A stretch of 64,000 nucleotides of DNA, taken from Cylicocyclus nassatus (taxonomy: Eukaryota; Nematoda; Chromadorea; Rhabditida; Strongylidae). The notes below the pieces were generated by a model that searched no databases, was not told the DNA's origin, and saw only the letters and a list, made by a program, of their open reading frames with translations. Location of the stretch: assembly GCA_958299035.1 (NCBI GenBank), contig CATQJL010000001.1, positions 77,645,594-77,709,593 on the forward strand, in the 5' to 3' direction. This document shows positions 22,972-34,127 of the stretch, piece after piece. A program made the position numbers and the translations under genes. The number at the start of each line of letters is the position of its first letter. Positions within the stretch are counted from its first letter, which is position 1.

Positions 22972-23011
22972 AGGCCTCTGAGGAAGACGAAAGGCGTCGA
23001 AACGTAAGGCC
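22972..23011 (+). ncRNA. Candidate hammerhead ribozyme in PLE 3' region
   Basis: The order is stem I strand GGCCT (22973-22977), core CTGAGGA (22978-22984; the family core is CUGANGA), stem II GACG/CGTC (22986-22989 and 22995-22998), core GAAA (22999-23002), C then GTA as possible cleavage triplet (23004-23006), and stem I strand AGGCC (23007-23011). Stem III would be a single C-G pair or absent, as in the minimal hammerheads known from Penelope-like elements. Activity is inferred, not shown. Confidence 0.6.
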
Positions 23012-23079
23012 GTGATTGGAAAGAAATAAAGACCACTTACCAAACCTGTTTGGCACAATAGAAAATTGAACTTCGACGA

Positions 23080-23510
23080 ATTTCGAATATTTTCAAAAAC
23101 AAAAAATGTCGGATATTCGAAAATTGGATGTTTTGGGAAAACAAAAATGTCGAATTATCGAACATCGAGTATATTCGAAATGTAAAAAATCTGAATATTC
23201 GAATATATTTGAAAAAAAAATCCGAATAAACGAACATTTTGCATCGATTACGTCAAATATTCAGACTAATTTTGATCGAATTAGCACAATGAAGGACTCC
23301 ATGCAGTGGGCAACTTGGACAACAAACGATGTTTGCTGGCATAGCAGTCAAAATGGTGACGCTGTCATGTAGTTATTCGATTACACGAAATTGTCGAATA
23401 ATCGAACAACTTTTGAAAATAAATATTCGAATGTTCAAATATTTTCGAAAAACCGAATAATCGAATAAAATTGAAATTGGCAAATTTTGAATAAGCGAAT
23501 ATCGAATATA
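23080..23510. repeat. AT-rich region of clustered TTCGAA/ATTCGAAT words
   Basis: The stretch is dominated by short palindromic words such as ATTCGAA, TCGAATAATCG and ATATTCGAA in degenerate order. The same composition occurs at 19080-19200 and 24535-24615, on both sides of the PLE inverted pair and of the MITE at 23511. No clean tandem period could be read. Confidence 0.5.
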
Positions 23511-24532
23511 TTAGGTCGTTCCGAAAGTAATGTCGCTTTTTTCAAAAGTACGCCACATTTCGTGGAACAAAGATGTGTGAGAGATTCTGGTAGCATTTGA
23601 TGCAGCGTTTCATTCTCTTTCTAAAGGTTATGAAGATGTTGCAATACAATCAATGAGCTTTTAGAAAAGAGTCAAAATCTGCGACCTATGCTTTTTGAGA
23701 TGGCCAAGTTTCACAATTTTTCCAAAATTTTATAACAAACCTCAGAAGGAGTCCAAGTAATGGATGGATGGAGCAAACCCTACAAAAGACAGCACAACTT
23801 TTTTCTACTTTTCAGAGCTCGTCATAATTTCTGTATAGATTTTTTGATGGAAGCACCGAATTTTAGCAGGCTCGTCTCAGACACAAATGCATCAAACACC
23901 AAGAAATCGTCGGATTTTGAAACTTACAAGAATGAATTATGGTTTTACACTAACTTTACAAAGCAAGTGAGCGTTTACCGCTTCAGATTAGCAACTTTCG
24001 AAAATGCCGGGTACAGCCGGAGGCGCCCTGGAAAACCTGAATTATGATGATTTTATCTCGGAAAACTTGATGAATCGGAAACCAAAAACAACTGGTAAAA
24101 AGAGGAGAAAAAGCTGCGTCGAATGACACCCGAGTTGCTTGCCGGTTGTTGTTCTGTGAGGTTTGAGTTGACTAAATATGGAATTTAATGGCATTTTAAA
24201 ACTGATTCCAGAAACTCTAAGAAGCAAGCTAAGGAAAAGAAAAAAACTACTCTGTGTCCTATAGGGTTTGCTCTATCTACCTGCCACTTGTACTTCTTCG
24301 GAGAATAGGTACAAAAATTTTAAAAAATTGCCGAACTTGACCGTGGCAAAAGGCATGAGTTGCAGGTTTTGTTAATTTTTCGAAAGCGCAATAAAATTAT
24401 GCAATGAAACTATAACCATTAGAAAGAGGATGAAATGCCGCATCGAATGCTTTTAAGATTTCTTGAAAATCTTGATTCCATGAAATGTGGCGTTCATTCG
24501 AAAAAAGCGACATTACTTTCGGAACGACCTAA
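23511..24532 (+). mobile_element. Mariner-type MITE family A, copy 2
   Basis: Ends TTAGGTCGTTCCGAAAGTAA and complement are flanked by TA (23509-23510 and 24533-24534). At 1,022 bp it is the uninterrupted version of the element at 2903-4851. The plus-strand open frame 23760-24047 (95 codons, starting MDGWSKPYKRQHNFF) matches the minus-strand frame 4316-4603 of copy 1 along its whole length. No transposase motif was seen. Confidence 0.85.
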
Positions 24533-24639
24533 TATTAGAGATTCTGAAATATTAGAATAATCGGATTTCGAACAGAAACTCGAATACTCGACTATTTATT
24601 CGATTCGGTCCAAATAGTGTCCCACCCAGGCCGAGCTTG

Positions 24640-25470
24640 ATATTTGCTTTAATATCATGAATGCACAGGACACTAACATCAAGATGACGAGATTCAAACG
24701 GAAGATGGATGGCTGCTGTTCCTCAACGTACAGTTATGTTTATCGGACAGAGATTTCAAGACCAGATGGTGCAGAAAGCCGAGCAGCAAAAACATCTTAC
24801 AAAGGAGCCCGTTTGGTCGAAGTGGCCTTTTCACATAAAATTGATACGACTATAAAGAGCATCGAACGCTGATTCCAAATCTGTCTTCGTTATCTGCCGA
24901 GCGCCTGTGGACGTCGAGTTATGAGCGATTTGTGAGTTGGAAACTGAGTGCGTAATTAGCACGAATTCGTCAGAATTGCTCAAATGGTCCAGTCCTAATT
25001 ATCAGAGCACTCCATTTGAACAGCACCTTCTGTCTACACTCATACTCAACACTGCTCTTTCTAGGCACTGAAAAGGCACTGAAAATTGGATTTTACCTAA
25101 ATTATGCTTTTATTTTTGGCACCAAGAATATTCATAACTTGGCATGCAGAGGCGCTCAACAGATAATGAAATTTGATATCACCGTTTGATACTTTTCAGT
25201 GGTGTATGAATCGTTTGGAAAGGCCACTTCGACTATCCGGACCTCCCTTGTTAGTACACCATTCTTCAGCACATCCCTCACGAATAAAGGCATCAATCGT
25301 AGGAAACATGTTTAAAACGGCTGCGGGGGTCTCTTCTGATAGGGACGAGAAGATGCGTTCGCTGAAGCTCGCAGAATCAGTGGCAAGATCTAATGGATAC
25401 AGGAAAACTCATCACCCTTACAGATACCGAGTCCATCGTACACCGCCTAGATTGGAAGATTGATCAGATT
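24640..25470 (+). pseudogene. Penelope-like element fragment split by a MITE
   Basis: At about 24650-24796 the plus strand encodes, with one frameshift, EDGWLLFLNVQLCLSD and KPSSKNI, paralleling PRDGWLPYLNAQVKLSD and KESSKNI of the PLE at 20600. After the MITE it continues SSAHPSRIKASIVGNMFKTA and LAESVARSNGYR (about 25255-25400), paralleling SAHPASVKRAVIRNMFNTA and LASQIACCNGYH. It is a post-RT fragment lacking RT and GIY-YIG and is more diverged than the other copies. Confidence 0.75.
24800..25250. mobile_element. Harbinger-type MITE, copy 3, inserted in PLE
   Basis: Inverted ends are CAAAGGAGCCC...GGTCGAAGTGGCC and the complement of CAAGGGAGGTCCGGATAGTC. TTA is duplicated outside (24797-24799 and 25251-25253), and the PLE frame SSKNI resumes as LVHHSSAHP, confirming the 3-bp duplication. 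It is 451 bp with no coding capacity. Confidence 0.85.
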
Positions 25471-25489
25471 TCATTCTGTCTACCTACAT

Positions 25490-25688
25490 CTCAGAAGAGT
25501 TTAGCAAAATCCCAGCCCCCTAGCTCAAATTTTGCAAAAAATCGATAAAATCGAGATCAATCGATAACGAAAAGTGGACTGTGACACCCGCCGGGGCCCG
25601 AAGTGTATGTGTGCCAAGTTGGTCCGGATCGGTTAAGAAATGGAATTTTCTATTCGGAACATACGGCGGAGCCGGGTAAGCCAGCTAG
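25490..25688 (+). mobile_element. Helitron 3' fragment
   Basis: It ends in CTAG (25685-25688) preceded by CGGCGGAGCCGGGTAAGCCAG, whose CGGC/GCCG hairpin lies about 10 nt before the end, as in Helitron 3' termini, and it is followed by T. It shares CACCCGCCGGGGCCCGAAGT and GGTCCGGATCGG with the Helitrons at 44714, 50713 and 53801. The 5' TC terminus is missing. Confidence 0.75.
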
Positions 25689-25924
25689 TGAGAAATATGC
25701 TTAACTTGCCTAGGATCTGCCATGTAGTTAATTATGTGGTGGTCACATTTTGCGGCAGCATGCTGTGGAGTGTGTGCGGTATGAGTTCAATATGCAGGAG
25801 CAATTGAAAAATTATACGATGGTACTATAAATGCTTTGTAATGCCCACATTCATTGTGAGTGGTGTGATGTAGCTATAGAAAACAACTAAAAAACATCAG
25901 AATGTTGGAAATGTAACAGATGAT

Positions 25925-26660
25925 TCTCGCCAAAAATTTATAGACACTCTGGAGCATTCGATGCATCTTTTCATTCTTTTTCGAGTGGTTGTGTTTCTAC
26001 TTCAGCGCAAACTAGCTTACCAAATGTCACCAGAAACAATGATTAAGCCTTTAGGCATGGACAAGTTTCGTTATTTTTTGAATTCTGGGACTGATTATTC
26101 CGAAAGTTCAAGTGACTGATGGGTAGAGCAAATCTTTGGGATAAAAAGAGTTTTTTCTCCTTTTCGTAGCTCGTTATAAGTTTCTATAGAATTATCAACA
26201 AAACCACCGTTTGAGGTCTATCTTAGGCACAAACGCGTTGAACACTAGTAATTCTAAACTGAAGCTTCTTAAAGCGGACTGGGACTCAACAAGATTTAAC
26301 AAAGCAATTGAGCGTGAGGGTTTCGATTCAATAACATGGATTATGTTGATTTTATCCCCAAGATTGCGAATCAACAACAAAAAATACCTACTAGAAGAAT
26401 GAAGAAATGCTGCTTTGAATCACACCTAGTTGCTCGCCGATCAATGTTTCATGAGGTTGAACTCGACCAGGTACGAAATTATATAGCATTGAAGAATTAA
26501 TTCTGAAAATGTTGAAAGCAAGCTATGAAAGGAAGAAACTACTTTGTAGTTATTCTAGTTTGCCCTATTTTCCCTTCTAACTATTCGCTGATCGATACAA
26601 AAACCTAAGACATTAGCGAAACTTGATTATGGCAAAAGCAAGGGTTTCAGTTTTCGTTAA
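25925..26660. repeat. Decayed relative of family A MITE
   Basis: Scattered similarity to family A is visible: CATTCGATGCATCTTTTCATTC near 25950, GAGCAAATCTTTGGGA and TCTCCTTTTCGTAGCTCGTT near 26130-26180, CACAAACGCGTTGAACACTA near 26228, and GATTATGTTGATTTTATCCC near 26338. No intact terminal repeats remain. Confidence 0.45.
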
Positions 26661-27447
26661 CCTTTTAGGAGCTCGTTTGCTGCACTGCGGTAAATACGAA
26701 CCTTTTAAAAGAGCATCGAATGGTACCAAGACCTTCTATAAGTCTTTTTCAGAATTGTTGCCGCTTCCAAACGAAGTGAAAATATTTCCAAAACGAGCTT
26801 ATATTATGTTGGCGGATGATGTTATACTTTTTCTGTGCAACAATTTTTACTCTGAACATCAGAATCTCTTGAAAACTAAAGCTCCTGCAAAGGTTAAAAA
26901 TACATGATCGTACTTCTGTATGTATGAGCTACATAATGACGTGCGTGGGAAGTCCTCATTACGCCTCAGGACGAAGTTTTACATTTCACTCCCTTTATTT
27001 TTTTTATTTCTAGCCATGGAAGAAATACGGAAAGTGTATGATTGAATATTTGGCATGTCAAGCGTTGAATGTTAGGATAAATGACAAATTTTCAAGATTC
27101 TTTGGGCGGAGTTACGATTTTTGACGGTAAAGTTCGTTTTCGACTGCTATCAGATTTCAGCTCGAGACTTCACGTGGAATACGATTTGGATAGACTAAAA
27201 GCCATCTTCTAGAGCTTCAGCTTGCTTTCCTCTGTCGAATGATTACTCAAACCACATTAATTGAAGAAAAGGTACAAAAAGACGGCGGCCGTAGTAAAAA
27301 GGGTATAAAATGATGTGACACCCTAATATTTCTTGGGTTTGAAAAAAAAAAAGAATGTCATTTTTATGGCAAACCAACAAGTCAAAGCATAGCGGGTAGC
27401 CTTCGATAGAAAGAAGCAAACTCTCAAGACAACCTCTGAACATTAGC
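26661..27447. other. Intergenic, no feature recognised
   Basis: No motif-bearing frame or inverted ends were found. A 10-nt A run lies near 27340. Confidence 0.35.
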
Positions 27448-28171
27448 CAGGGCTCAGCACAGCTGGCACCGGGTCCTGGATATCGTTTTTAGGGCGGAAA
27501 GCAAAGGGGATATCGTTTCTACAGGGGCCGAGGCGGAGAACTGCCGCAAAAATGCCGCCGGCATGCCACCGGCATGCCATTGGCAAGCTGTCCGTCAACA
27601 AACAAAGGCGTTGTTTTCAGCCAAAACGCAATAGTATGACACCAAATTTGGTGTGTGCATGCGCGTTGGTGGACCGGAACTACGGGCCAAAAGTTTATGA
27701 AAACTTATGTGAATGAAAGCTGTGCCTAACTTTTTTCTGAATTAGCTGGCACCGTGCCAGCTGGGTGCCAGCTGAGCTGGCACCGACACTTTGCTCACAT
27801 AAGTTTTCATACTTTTTTACATAAAATCTATCTACACTGTAAAAGATTACATACGGAGAAGAAACAGTTTCATAATGTTCTCTTTTCAGCGTTTTATAGC
27901 AATTTGAAAACCACTCGGCCCGCTCCGCAGTCGAAAAATCGGCTTTTTCTGCTTCTCAAGATGTGATTCGACCACTTAAAAAGCTCAAAAAGCTGTAAAA
28001 AGTTCTTTCATGAAATCAGAAATGCATGAAAACATTACTACATTTTTTTACATAATATAAAAATGATGACGGGTTTTCAAAACAGGTCAAAAGGGACTTC
28101 GTACGAAATTTTCATTATCAAACGGGACTTCGTTTTGAAATTTCCCTGGTGCCAGCTCGTGCCGAGCCCTG
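27448..28171. mobile_element. hAT-type MITE, 724 bp
   Basis: Ends CAGGGCTCAGCACAGCTGGC and, on the other strand, CAGGGCTCGGCACGAGCTGG fit the hAT terminal pattern CAGGG. ACATTAGC is duplicated directly outside (27440-27447 and 28172-28179), an 8-bp hAT-type duplication. Internal GCTGGCACC words recur near 27745-27785. No transposase is visible. Confidence 0.9.
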
Positions 28172-28179
28172 ACATTAGC

Positions 28180-31100
28180 ATAATCGTTTATAGCCAAATG
28201 TTGAAGCCATAATATACGAACAAATGGTGACGCGAGAAAACGGACTTTTGTGTAAAAAAAATAGAAATTTTTACTTGCTCCTACTGGTGGTAGACTTGTG
28301 CTCTTATTCATATCTACTGTTAAATTTTTTCGTGATCAAAAATTAAGTAAAAAAGGGAAATAGACGCCCTCAGTTCTAATTGTTGTTTACTACAAACTTT
28401 TGGGAATGCAAGCATAATCTTAGGTTGAATCCTCCGCTCATCCAGGGAAACGAAAGCGATGAATATCCCAAAGTTGTCATTCTCCCGAGCCGTGCTTCTA
28501 ATGTAGTGCGACCTTTAATGTAGCTCTTTTAATATTCCAAAACATTCCTCCATCTCGGACTGCGTTGATATTATAATGCAGAGTCATTGATATAACGGCA
28601 ATACATTGAATGAAGACGTGCTGGCTTCTCTACCTTACTCATAAAGCAAATGTTGAAGACTAGAGCCAGCCTCTGACCCATGGCCCCACACCTTAGAATA
28701 ATAATTTCCAGAATGTTTGAAGACTAGCGAACGTACGGTTCGCTAGTAAGTGGGTTGGGGCAGATACGTTGATAACTGTCAGCGTGCAACTAAGAATAGC
28801 AGGGAACTAAAATCCCATTTTCTCAACTATCTTTGGCGCAATGTAAATAGTAATAGGAGCAAGATCATGCTCTTAAGGAAACTGTTATAGTCGCCCTCCC
28901 CCCATTAGATACCTGATGGGCAAATTCGAATTTGAACTACAGCACGCCGGTTACGGCAAAGCGCGGCAGCTGCCCCTTACTTCAATTTCAAACAAATTTT
29001 TTTGTGTTTCCCCTACGTTTCATCCTATTTTTGAATGTTAAAACTCTTCTCGATTGGGATTGAAAATTCTCTAATTGCTTCTGAGAGTTTTCGTGCTGCT
29101 ATGCTCGTTTCCTCAACTCTGATTTCAAATTAAGCTTGGGGTAACGATTAAGTTTGAAATCTGTGCTAGTGAAATCTTTTTTCGGTGAGTGACACGCCTC
29201 CAGGTTGCTTCGTTGATCTTTTTCATGTCAAATCTCCCCGTGTGCATTTCTTCCAACCTTACCTGAGGACAGAGCTGAAGAAACGAGCATAGTGGTATGA
29301 AACATCGCTAAGCCACAGCAAACTGGTCGATTCTGATTGCAAACGTCATCAAAACAAAAAAATCACCATGCAATGAGTAAAAATGCAAAGAAATAACGCA
29401 TGAGCTTGAAATGACTTGGCAGTGGCGCGCTCTGCTGCAAAATGTGTGCTCTAGTTCAAATTCGGATTCGTCCACGAGCTCTTATACAGTTCAGGTGATT
29501 GCCTCCGTTTTTTTAAGCGGTAGTTTCATGCGATGTCAGGAGCGGAAGACATTTGAATGACTTCAAAAACATGGTGAATACTTTGTCGACGGATGACAAG
29601 ACTTGAAGACTATCTACAGGCATATCGAAAACTATGAAAACTTCTGTGAAAAGCTTGGCACGAGGTACGTACAATGTAGTAAGATTGATTTTGCGTTTGG
29701 CCATAACATCTTTGTTTCATCAACAATGTTGAGAGTTTTGGCCACGCAGACGTTATCTCACAGAAAATGGCTGCGTTTACTGTGCAACCACATTATCCTG
29801 GCCTTCCTTCCAAAGCCCCCAGATTAGTATCGCAATAAATTCAGATAGTTCAGCACGGATACGTCGACATACAAGCAATGCACTTGTCTCATTACAACCC
29901 TTCGCTCGAAGCAGAGGCTGTTCTGAGACTCGGAATTGTGACCTTTGAGGTAAAGTTGGAACTTTTCTGAAAAACGTAGGAGAGCACACAGGTTTCCAAG
30001 CGTCAACCAAGATATGTATCAAAAAGATTTATGTGACACGTAGCGTTGACAGAACTAAAGGAATCTTGATTTACAAAGAAACAGACGTTTCCGGAGTGCA
30101 CTTACTCCAACAGCATTTAAAATTTTGAGAAGAGTAGAGCTCCGCTTTTTAAAAATGCCCTGGGCTCAATATGTAGCAGACATCTCTGTCTTTTTGAGGT
30201 TCCGTACTGTAACTTTACCGAAATTTTTACATCAAAGACTGCAATTTTGACTGAAAAAGGAGCTTTATTTGAGGTGATGGTATTATTGTAAACCGCTTAA
30301 AATTCGCATTTGGCGCAAAATATTTTTCAGATACACCGATCTTCAATCCTGTGCCGCGTACTCCGTTCAGCTATTTTTTATGTAGAACCAACGGTTCTTT
30401 GAGGTTTTTTGAAACGTCTCGAAACTCTCAAAATATGAGGTGTTTGTGTAATCTGAACCAAAATTACGTTTTAAAACGTATACATAAGTAAGCTCAAAAA
30501 ATAGTTTGAAAATTAGCTGCGAAAGTAACGAAAGTGGGCGGAGATTAGAGGCTGGTACTAACGAAAAATTCGACAAGCTACTTTCCGCCCGTAAATAACC
30601 TTCGAGCGGTGCCATCCGTCGTCATTGATCATTGAGTCCACCATATTTTGGGACCATCTAAATGCCTTCGGCTATAAAGCTCGCGACAAACTTGACGTTT
30701 TGAAATAAACGATGACAGTTATTTGAAGTGTATGAAAGCTGTTAAACTTGAGATAATGTCGCTTTCTTACTTCACCTCTTCTCTTCCCCTCCCCCCTCCT
30801 CCTCTCCCCACGCTTCTTGATTAAGACTTCATTTAGGTCAAAAGCAAGCATAAAGTTGCGTATTTGGCATAACTGCTGAAGTATGCTGCTCTGTAAGCGG
30901 CAGGTTAACTCATTCATCTATTTTGTGCGCGATTCATGGCATGTTTGCCCTCATCTGATTCAACCCTGGTTCTGAAGAAGGAACTGGTTCAGTTGGCTCA
31001 AAAATATCGTGAGGAACATATGAAGTGTGTGCGTGCGTAATCTGCACTTTAATTCTATCATTTAACCAGATAATAGCATAACAAAGCACATATTGCATAA

Positions 31101-31718
31101 ATGCACAAAAAGCAAAAGTGAAAATGAACGAACAACTGCCACAAATTGCTGCAATGTAATATGTTTCTACCTTGGTTTCACTCTATTTGCATGCTCTTGG
31201 TTCAATCACAAGCGCTTTGATTATCAACCCTCCTTTTGCAAACTTGCTTTGCTCAGTATTGTTTGTGGAGGTTTTAGCCATTTTCAGCAGTACCGCGTAC
31301 TTACGACAATTGCATGACTTTTAGCAAGGCTATCGCACTTTTTTCACGTGCCATCTGAGCGCTCAATCGAATCTGATGGAATTAGTACTAAAGAAGAATC
31401 TGAGCATTCAATACTAATTTATCACTAGTCATTATTTCGTCCGACAGTGCGCAAGAGATTCAGAGACTTGATGAGTAGTTACACCGTACGTCAAGAAAAG
31501 CAAATTAAGATGTGATAGCTCAGACCTTGTGGAATAGGTTTCAAAAGGGTGGAAAGTCTTTAACAGCGAGTTGTCGCTCTATTGACCCTCTCATCGCATG
31601 CATGAGATTATTTCGAAACTTCGGGCAGTATGCGTTGACATCCTCTGGGTAGGGATTCCAGCCTAGAAGAAAGCTTCGAATCCTGAATGTCCGAACTTTT
31701 GGATTTCACACTGTATAC
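28180..31718. other. Long intergenic stretch without recognised gene
   Basis: No coding motif is recognisable. A small palindrome, CTAGCGAA...TTCGCTAG, lies at about 28724-28746. The region 28925-29475 has inverted similarity: GAATTTGAACTACAGCACGC on the left and, on the other strand, GAATTTGAACTAGAGCACAC on the right, suggesting a decayed foldback element. A CT-rich run lies at about 30769-30815. Confidence 0.35.
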
Positions 31719-31726
31719 CTATGCGT

Positions 31727-32040
31727 CAGTGGCGTACCCAGGATTTCCGCTCGGGGGGGGGGGGGGACAAAAATTTTTCCGAATGAAAAATTCCCAAAAT
31801 TTTTGCGGGTTCCCAACCTCTAAATTCTGGCAAAAGGGGGCCCCGAAAAAAATTTTTTTACAAGGCTAAGTTGAATTTTTGAAAATTATTTTAATTATTT
31901 ACAATTATAAACAAGTAACTTGCACATTTTTATAACCATATAAGTAACTTTCAAAAAATTCGCGACCCATTCTCGGGGGAGGGGGGGGGGGGGGGCGCCC
32001 CTCCCCCGAGAACGGGTACTCCCCCCTCGGTACGCCACTG
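31727..32040. mobile_element. hAT-type MITE, 314 bp, with long G runs
   Basis: Inverted ends CAGTGGCGTACCCAGG and CAGTGGCGTACCGAGG begin with the hAT-like CAGTGGCG. CTATGCGT is duplicated outside (31719-31726 and 32041-32048). The element carries a ~14-nt G run near 31744 and a longer G run near 31980-31995. It is non-coding. Confidence 0.9.
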
Positions 32041-32241
32041 CTATGCGTAGGTATTCTTACCAGGCTTCTCCATGAACATTATGAACATAGCAGGAGCGAA
32101 AGGCTGCACAAGCCGCCTTCTCGAGCTTTTTGTATGATCTCCTGATGATCTCCAGCGCACAACCTCTTTTATTCAGAGTCAATTTTCTTTCCTCAAAGTT
32201 AAAGAAAACAAGGTTGTAATGATCTAAAAAAATCAAATCTA

Positions 32242-33187
32242 TTAGGTTGTCAAGAAAATAATGTCCGTTTTTATTTGCTTGCTTTAACAAAGCAATCAAA
32301 CTCAACCCAACAAAAGTAAGGGGTACTGTTCGATAGAGCAAAGCAAGCTCTATTAGATGGCACTGATGTCTTTGCGCCACGCTCGATCCACGGAGAGTTC
32401 GAACTCAAAATCTAAAGATTTCCAAATGCCCAAAAAATCGAAAAAAATCAGATCTTCGTCCAAATAATTTCTACGAACCTCCCACTCGCTCACATCAATA
32501 CTATCGATATCTGATATCCATATGTGCGATTGCCGTATTTTTTCCTTGACTAGAAACTGAGAAAACGAAAATTTCCCTGATTTTCTCAAAGCAATGCTGA
32601 GCCGTTTTTGCATATGTAGTTCTATACTACAAGCCTAGGTAAGTATAACTGTAGATTTTCAGCCCATTCCACGCGGTAGTTTTCGAAAAATAACGAATTC
32701 GGATTTTTCTGTTTCAGTTTCAGTGCTAAAATCGACATTTCGCGAAAAGTACCGCTCGAAATAGGCTGAGAACCTACAGTTATGCTTACCTAGGCTTGTA
32801 GTATAGAACTACATATGCAAAAACGGCTCAGCATTGCTTTGAGAAAATCAGGGAAATTTTCATTTTCTCAGTTTCTAGTCAAGGAAAAAATACGGCAATC
32901 GCACATATGGATATCAGATATCGATAGTATTGATGTGAGCGAGTGGGAGGTTCGTAGAAATTATTTGGACGAAGATCTGATTTTTTTCGATTTTTTGGGC
33001 ATTTGGAAATCTTTAGATTTTGAGTTCGAACTCTCCGTGGATCGAGCATGGCGCAAAGACATGAGTGCCATCTTGTAGAGCTTGCTTTGCTCTATCGAAC
33101 AGTACCCCTTATTCTTTGTTGGGCTGAGTCTGGTTGCTTTGTTAAAGCAAGCAAATTAAAACGGACATTATTTTCTTGACAACCTAA
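32242..33187. mobile_element. Mariner-type MITE forming a ~440-bp-arm palindrome
   Basis: Ends TTAGGTTGTCAAGAAAATAA and complement are flanked by TA (32240-32241 and 33188-33189). The arms are nearly identical over about 440 bp and meet around 32700-32750, so the whole 946 bp is one giant hairpin. Each arm carries the same ~86-codon open frame (32353-32613 minus and 32815-33078 plus, starting MQKRLSIALRKSGKFSFSQF), differing only at the end. No known domain was recognised in it. Confidence 0.85.
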
Positions 33188-33189
33188 TA

Positions 33190-33801
33190 TATGAAAACGA
33201 ATTATATGTAAAAAACTAAAAGAAAAGAGCTTTCGAAAGGTATAGCCAGTATTTATGAAAAAATGGTTACTTCTTCCAGAATTGGCAGTTCGAACGGAGG
33301 TACAAAAACGGGTAGAACTTTTAAAGCAACCCTATAGTTTATTTATTTAATTCACAGCCTTTAGCACATGGCGAATTACAGTGGAGAGTGTGATTTGTTG
33401 TTTGTGACTACTAAAATTGGAGGGCTTTCAGGCATTTGCGCTTGGAGGCCAGTTTTGAGCAATCCAGAACCTTGAATTAGACCATCTATAGCCATGCAAA
33501 TGGTTGCAAATTTGGAAGTTTGTTGTGTGGGTACCAGATCTACATTTTCAACTTCAGTTTTTTTTGAGCACGATTCTTCGAAAGTTTGGCGAAAAAATTT
33601 GACAATTTTCCTTTCCTACACCATCAAAAAAATTTCGAAACAAAGTTGACCATAATTCTCTTAGATCTGCACTTTATAAAGGCACCGCACTTTCAAACAA
33701 AAATCACTTTGTAACACTTTTACATGCTGTTGAAAGCGTCCGAACTTATCTTTTGGCCAAACTAGTACTAACCGAGAGTCGCATAATTATATTTAATATA
33801 A
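33190..33801. other. Intergenic, no feature recognised
   Basis: No motif, repeat end or coding frame could be supported here. Confidence 0.35.
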
Positions 33802-34127
33802 TATTAGGTTGGCTAATAAATAAGTTCGGACCTTTTGCGGATTCTAAATGCTGGAGGCAAATTTTTGTCCAGTCTTTGGTGAATCCGGAAGCACTTCAAC
33901 GGGAATTGGAGCATAAATTTTGTTTAAGTGGAACTTATCATTAAAAAAAACAAAGGAATGATAAACTCCAAATTTCTTATAGTGCGCAAACACGAAAACG
34001 AAGCTCGGGGAGTCAAAGAATTGAGCTTTTGGAAATTTAGGCGTGCTGAGGCGTAACTGTTTTTAGTGAACACAGAGAATCCTGAATATTTGATACGTGA
34101 TAGAGTAAGCATCGAACTACTTTTCAA

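Larger units (their letters stand above)
20600..23079 (+). mobile_element. Penelope-like retroelement, most complete copy
   Basis: This copy runs from a PLE N-terminal block at about 20636 (NTHVSSNVMKLLSLGPSFSP and IVGSLHKLRDTFRIRA) through RT and GIY-YIG to a 3' region of ~320 bp that holds a hammerhead-like motif. Two lesions are visible: a TAA in frame at about 20817, and a frame change near 21181-21214. Its 3' half is mirrored at 19213-20440. Both outer ends are bordered by AT-rich sequence full of TTCGAA words. PLEs use GIY-YIG to nick the target and prime RT there, and are often found as tandem or inverted partial copies like these. Confidence 0.85.

Noticed and set aside
28925..29475. 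Complete foldback MITE
   Set aside because: Only one inverted block is clear and no target duplication was found, so it is mentioned within the intergenic entry and not called as an element.
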